Source of the DNA: Tersicoccus mangrovi
Lineage (GTDB): Bacteria > Actinomycetota > Actinomycetes > Actinomycetales > Micrococcaceae
Length of the DNA: 64,000 nucleotides
Reading direction: 5' to 3'
NCBI RefSeq assembly: GCF_036881825.1
Contig: NZ_JBAJMW010000001.1
Coordinates: forward strand, 186,001 to 250,000
Below are positions 59,607-64,000 of the stretch, piece after piece. Position numbers and translations under genes: made by a program. How positions within the stretch are numbered: the first letter of the stretch is position 1; each line of letters starts with the position of its first letter. The notes beneath the pieces are model-generated. The model was given only the letters and a program-made list of their open reading frames with translations, had not been told where the DNA came from and did no database searches.

Positions 59607-60443
59607 TTACTGCTCTCCTCCTTCAGCGGCGGGCGCCGTGGCGCCGGCCGGGGCGTTCTCGGTGGCCGCGGGGGCCTGGCCCTCGGGACGGTCACCACGA
59701 CGGCGGCGGTCGCCGCCACCGGCGCGGCCACCACGGTCGCCGCGGTCTCCACGCTCACCACGGCCACGCGACGGCGCGGCAGCGGCCTGAGCGGCGAGCT
59801 CCTTGGCGGTGATGTCGCCCTTGTAGATCCAGACCTTCACACCGATGCGGCCGAAGGTGGTCTTGGCCTCGAAGAAGCCGTAGTCGATGTTGGCGCGGAG
59901 CGTGTGCAGGGGCACACGGCCCTCGCGGTAGAACTCCGAACGGCTCATCTCGGCGCCGCCGAGGCGGCCGGAGCACTGGATCCGGATGCCCTTGGCGCCG
60001 GCGCGCTGCGCGGACTGCATGGCCTTCTTCATGGCACGACGGAACGCGACGCGGGACGCGAGCTGCTCGGCGACGCCCTGCGCCACCAGCTGAGCCTCGA
60101 TCTCGGGGTTCTTGACCTCGAGGATGTTCAGCTGCACCTGCTTGCCGGTCAGCTTCTCCAGCTCGCCACGGATCCGGTCCGCCTCGGCGCCGCGGCGGCC
60201 GATGACGATGCCCGGACGGGCGGTGTGGATGTCGACGCGGACACGGTCACGGGTGCGCTCGATCTCGACCTTGGCGATACCGGCGCGGTCCATGCCCTTG
60301 GACATGAGCTGACGGATCTTCACGTCCTCGCGGACGAAGTCCTTGTAGCGCTGGCCGGCCTTGGTGCTGTCGGCGTACCAGTGCGACACGTGGTCGGTGG
60401 TGATCCCGAGGCGGAAGCCGTGCGGGTTGACTTTCTGTCCCAC
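59607..60443 (-). CDS. rpsC: 30S ribosomal protein uS3 with C-terminal Arg/Gly-rich tail
   Basis: uS3 forms the mRNA entry site with uS4 and uS5. The core (GQKVNPHGFRLGITTDHVSHWYAD, the KH domain with VIGRRGAEADRIRGELEKL, and GVKVWIYKGDI) ends near residue 220. A 57-residue tail follows; its first half (residues 225-253, coded by 59685-59771) is built of RG, RGD and RGG units and its second half is Ala/Pro/Glu-rich. Total length is 278, against about 230 in E. coli. It has a GTG start. Confidence 0.97.
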   Translation of the reverse strand: MGQKVNPHGFRLGITTDHVSHWYADSTKAGQRYKDFVREDVKIRQLMSKGMDRAGIAKVEIERTRDRVRVDIHTARPGIVIGRRGAEADRIRGELEKLTGKQVQLNILEVKNPEIEAQLVAQGVAEQLASRVAFRRAMKKAMQSAQRAGAKGIRIQCSGRLGGAEMSRSEFYREGRVPLHTLRANIDYGFFEAKTTFGRIGVKVWIYKGDITAKELAAQAAAAPSRGRGERGDRGDRGGRAGGGDRRRRGDRPEGQAPAATENAPAGATAPAAEGGEQ

Positions 60444-60809
60444 TTAGCGGACCTCCTCGTTCTGGGGCGTGGCGACGACGACGGTGATGTGGCTGGTGCG
60501 CTTGTTGATGCGGTAGGCGCGGCCCTGGGCACGCGGCTGGAACCGCTTCATCGTCGGACCCTCGTCGACGAACGCCTCCGAGACGACCACGTCGTTCTCG
60601 TTGAAGGCGACGCTGAGCTGGTCGGCCTTCACCCGGGCGTTGGCCAGCGCGGACGCGACCACCTTGTACACGGGCTCGGACGCGCTCTGCGGGGCGAACT
60701 TCAGGATCGCCAGCGCCTCGTTCGCCTGCTTGCCACGAATCAGGTTGACGACGCGCCGGGCCTTCATCGGCGTGACGCGGATGTGCCGCGCGACTGCCTT
60801 GGCTTCCAT
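60444..60809 (-). CDS. rplV: 50S ribosomal protein uL22
   Basis: uL22 lines the peptide exit tunnel. The 121-residue sequence MEAKAVARHIRVTPMKARRVVNLIRGKQANEALAILKF ... GPTMKRFQPRAQGRAYRINKRTSHITVVV has the conserved tunnel loop. It abuts rpsC directly (its stop codon ends at the base next to the rpsC start). Confidence 0.97.
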   Translation of the reverse strand: MEAKAVARHIRVTPMKARRVVNLIRGKQANEALAILKFAPQSASEPVYKVVASALANARVKADQLSVAFNENDVVVSEAFVDEGPTMKRFQPRAQGRAYRINKRTSHITVVVATPQNEEVR

Positions 60810-60844
60810 TGCTTTCCTTCTCTCGTCTTGACGAAGAGCGGCGC

Positions 60845-61126
60845 CTAGCGGCGCTTGCCCTTCTTGTCGTCCTTCACGTGGCCGCGGAAGGTCCGGGTCG
60901 GAGCGAACTCACCGAGCTTGTGACCGACCATGGACTCCGTGACGAACACCGGCACGTGCTTGCGCCCGTCGTGCACGGCGATCGTGTGACCGAGCATGTC
61001 GGGGATGATCATCGACCGGCGGGACCAGGTCTTGATGACGTTCTTCGTGCCCTTGTCGTTCTCGTTGGCGACCTTCACGAACAGGTGCTGGTCGACGAAG
61101 GGGCCCTTCTTCAGGCTGCGAGGCAT
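60845..61126 (-). CDS. rpsS: 30S ribosomal protein uS19
   Basis: The 93-residue protein MPRSLKKGPFVDQHLFVKV ... with MIIPDMLGHTIAVHDGRKHVPVFVTESMVGHKLGEFAPTRTFRGH is a normal uS19 of the 30S head. It lies 12 bases after rplB. Confidence 0.97.
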   Translation of the reverse strand: MPRSLKKGPFVDQHLFVKVANENDKGTKNVIKTWSRRSMIIPDMLGHTIAVHDGRKHVPVFVTESMVGHKLGEFAPTRTFRGHVKDDKKGKRR

Positions 61127-61138
61127 GTTCCGCCGCTC

Positions 61139-61978
<840 letters not shown>

Positions 61979-62011
61979 GGGTTCTCAGTTCCTCGCTAAA
62001 GTGGTCTCCGC

Positions 62012-62353
62012 TCAGCTGAGCGGACCGCCGAAGATGTCGATCGTGCCCTGCTTGAGGGTGACGATGGCGCGCTTGGTGCTCTTGCGCTGGCCCCAACCGA
62101 ACTTGGTCCGCTTGCGCTTGCCCACGCGGTTGAGGGTGTTCACGGACTCGACCGAGACGGAGAAGATCTTCTCGATCGCGTTCTTGATCTCGGTCTTGTT
62201 CGACCGGGGGTCCACCAGGAAGGTGTACTTGCCCTCGTCGATCAGGCCGTAGCTCTTCTCCGAGACGACCGGCGCGAGGATGATGTCCCGCGGGTCCTTA
62301 TTGTGGATAGCACTGTCCTGACGGATGGCGCTGCTGGTGCTCTGCGTGCTCAC
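62012..62353 (-). CDS. rplW: 50S ribosomal protein uL23
   Basis: uL23 is the docking site for trigger factor and SRP at the tunnel exit. The core KDPRDIILAPVVSEKSYGLIDEGKYTFLVDPRSNKTEIKNAIEKIF with RTKFGWGQRKSTKRAIVTLK is typical; about 18 extra residues precede it (113 in total). The GTG start overlaps the rplD stop as GTGA. Confidence 0.97.
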   Translation of the reverse strand: MSTQSTSSAIRQDSAIHNKDPRDIILAPVVSEKSYGLIDEGKYTFLVDPRSNKTEIKNAIEKIFSVSVESVNTLNRVGKRKRTKFGWGQRKSTKRAIVTLKQGTIDIFGGPLS

Positions 62354-62982
62354 TTGGCTTCCTCCTGCGACTTGCCCGCGGCAGCCACGAACGCCTCGTA
62401 GGCGGCCTGGGTGAAGACGACGTCGTCGGCGACCAGCACGTCGTAGGTGTTCAGCTGGTCGGCGTACAGCGCGTGCACGCTCGTCAGGTTGCGCACCGAC
62501 AGGGCCGCCACGTCGTTGCCCCGCTCGAGGACGACCAGGACGGACCTGCGATCGGTGAGCGCACCGAGGGTGGCCAGGGCGGCCTTGGTGGACGCGACGG
62601 TCCCCTCGACGAGGCTGCTGACCACGTGCACCCGGCCGTAGCGGGCGCGGTCGGACAGCGCGCCACGCAGGGCGGCGGCCTTCATCTTCTTGGGGGTCCG
62701 CTGCGAGTAGTCGCGCGGCGTCGGGCCGTGCACGACGCCACCACCGGTCATGTGCGGGGCGCGGACGGAGCCCTGACGAGCCCGGCCGGTGCCCTTCTGC
62801 TTGAACGGCTTGCGACCCGCACCGGCGACCTCGCCGCGGTTCTTGGTCTTGTGCGTGCCCTGGCGGGCGGCGGCCAGCTGGGCCACGACCACCTGGTGCA
62901 GCAGCGGCACGTTGGTCTGGACGTCGAAGATGTCCGCCGGCAGGTTCACCGCGACGGTCTTCGCGCTCTCTGTAGTAGCCAT
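62350..62982 (-). CDS. rplD: 50S ribosomal protein uL4
   Basis: uL4 reaches into the exit tunnel; in E. coli it also autoregulates the S10 operon. The 210-residue sequence has LLHQVVVAQLAAARQGTHKTKNRGEVAGAGRKPFKQKGTGRARQGSVRAPHMTGGGVVHGPTPRDYSQRTPKKMKAAALRGALSDR as core landmarks (long tunnel loop GAGRKPFKQKGTGRARQG). It lies six bases after rplC. Confidence 0.97.
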   Translation of the reverse strand: MATTESAKTVAVNLPADIFDVQTNVPLLHQVVVAQLAAARQGTHKTKNRGEVAGAGRKPFKQKGTGRARQGSVRAPHMTGGGVVHGPTPRDYSQRTPKKMKAAALRGALSDRARYGRVHVVSSLVEGTVASTKAALATLGALTDRRSVLVVLERGNDVAALSVRNLTSVHALYADQLNTYDVLVADDVVFTQAAYEAFVAAAGKSQEEAK

Positions 62983-62988
62983 GGGTTG

Positions 62989-63660
62989 TTACGCTCCCTG
63001 AGTTTCGTTGGCCTTGACGGCGGAACGGACCAGGACGACCGAGCCGCGTGCGCCGGGGACGGCGCCCTTGAGCAGCAGCAGCGAGTTCTCGGCGTCGACG
63101 CCGTGCACGAGCAGGTTCAGCGTGGTCTGCTGGACGGCGCCCATGCGGCCGGCCATCCGCAGACCCTTGAACACGCGACCGGGCGTCGAGGCCCCGCCGA
63201 TCGAACCGGGCTTGCGGTGGTTCTTGTGAGCACCGTGCGAGGCGCCCACACCGTGGAAGCCGTGGCGCTTCATGACGCCGGCGAAGCCCTTGCCCTTGGT
63301 GGTGCCGACGACGTCGACGCGCTGGCCGGCGGTGAAGGTCTCCACGGAGAGCTCCTGGCCGAGCTGGTACTCGGCGGCGTCGGCGGTGCGCAGCTCGACG
63401 ACGTGGCGGCGCGGGGTGACACCGGCCTTTGCGAAGTGACCGGCCAGCGGCTGGGTCACCTTGCGCGGGTCGATGGCGCCGAAGCCGATCTGCACGGCGT
63501 TGTAGCCGTCGGTCTGCGCGTCGCGCAGCGCGGTGATGACGTTCGAGTCAGCCTTGACGACGGTCACCGGCACGAGACGGTTGTTCTCGTCCCAGACCTG
63601 GGTCATGCCGAGCTTGATGCCCAGCAGCCCCTTCACCTGGCGGGTGAGATGGTGTGTCAT
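62989..63660 (-). CDS. rplC: 50S ribosomal protein uL3
   Basis: uL3 initiates 50S assembly. The 223-residue sequence has VKGLLGIKLGMTQVWDENNRLVPVTVV, GTTKGKGFAGVMKRHGFHG and GASHGAHKNHRKPGSIGGASTPGRVFKG. The conserved glutamine that is methylated in some bacteria is not visible in the expected GNR region. It follows rpsJ after 13 bases. Confidence 0.97.
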   Translation of the reverse strand: MTHHLTRQVKGLLGIKLGMTQVWDENNRLVPVTVVKADSNVITALRDAQTDGYNAVQIGFGAIDPRKVTQPLAGHFAKAGVTPRRHVVELRTADAAEYQLGQELSVETFTAGQRVDVVGTTKGKGFAGVMKRHGFHGVGASHGAHKNHRKPGSIGGASTPGRVFKGLRMAGRMGAVQQTTLNLLVHGVDAENSLLLLKGAVPGARGSVVLVRSAVKANETQGA

Positions 63661-63673
63661 GTCGATGCGATCC

Positions 63674-63982
63674 TCAGAGTTTGATTTCGATGTTCACGTC
63701 GGCGGGCAGGTCGAGCCGCATGAGCGAGTCGACCGCCTTCGGCGTGGGGTCGATGATGTCGATCAGGCGCTTGTGGGTGCGCATCTCGAAGTGCTCGCGG
63801 CTGTCCTTGTACTTGTGCGGCGAACGGATCACGCAGTACACGTTCTTCTCGGTGGGCAGCGGGACCGGGCCCACCACCGTCGCACCGGCGCGCGTGACCG
63901 TCTCCACGATCTTCCGGGCCGAGACGTCGATGACCTCGTGGTCATACGACTTCAGCCGAATGCGGATTTTCTGTCCCGCCAT
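63674..63982 (-). CDS. rpsJ: 30S ribosomal protein uS10
   Basis: uS10 (NusE) is a 30S head protein that also joins transcription antitermination complexes. The 102-residue sequence [76 protein letters not shown] is complete in outline. It is the first gene of the S10 operon; only 18 bases of its leader are in the window, and the promoter lies beyond the right edge. Confidence 0.98.
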
Positions 63983-64000
63983 GGCGTCGCCACTCTCTTT

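Overview
The window comes from the core chromosome of a high-GC Gram-positive actinobacterium, most likely in Micrococcales (family Micrococcaceae, Kocuria-like; the genus is a guess). The evidence is the very high GC content, frequent GTG starts, 4-base stop/start overlaps, mycothiol (mshA with ino1), GuaB3 beside GuaB, the alr-tsaE-tsaB-rimI-tsaD order, and an alpha operon without rpsD. There are no phage, insertion-sequence, CRISPR, tRNA or rRNA signals. Coding density is very high: the longest gene-free stretch is about 268 bases (31292-31559).

Layout. Bases 1-6.4 kb (minus strand): an edge fragment, SURF1, an orphan PTS EIIA, glpD, guaB3 and guaB. 6.5-7.6 kb: an arsR-SRPBCC pair with an AT-rich operator region. 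7.6-9.9 kb: groES-groEL under a promoter flanked by two CIRCE elements. 9.9-16.9 kb: a THUMP-like methyltransferase, a nitrilase-family hydrolase, an APC permease, a carboxylate-amine ligase, and a divergent tetR/MFS pair. 16.9-21.9 kb: a GNAT gene and the t6A tRNA-modification genes downstream of alr. 21.9-27.7 kb: a sugar locus (PfkB kinase, GH4 glycosidase, ABC transporter without an ATPase). 27.8-31.3 kb: mshA and ino1, whose 3' ends overlap, then an aldo-keto reductase. 31.4-38 kb: a tandem palindromic repeat and the trehalose operon glgX(treX)-treY-treZ. 38-45.3 kb: nnr, acpS, glmS, coaA, a small lipoprotein, mscL and glmM. 45.5-64 kb (minus strand): rplM-rpsI, then truA, rplQ, rpoA, rpsK, rpsM, rpmJ, infA, map, adk, secY, the spc genes and the S10 operon up to rpsJ.

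How the genes fit together. The right third is the translation and export block. The middle supplies cell-wall precursors (alr, glmS, glmM), CoA and carrier protein (coaA, acpS), trehalose made from glycogen, and mycothiol (Ino1 makes the substrate of MshA). Regulation is unusually legible. Many stand-alone genes have a -10 hexamer 6-8 bases before the start codon and no Shine-Dalgarno sequence, which predicts leaderless mRNAs. The ribosomal genes carry Shine-Dalgarno sites, are separated by strong hairpins, and include an exceptionally structured rpmJ-rpsM spacer. I found no obviously new defence or mobile system. The best leads are that structured spacer, the palindromic repeat at 31.4 kb, the face-to-face tetR/MFS operators that contain both promoters, the strand-specific wobble pairs in the terminators, and Arg/Gly-rich tails on both uS3 and uS5.
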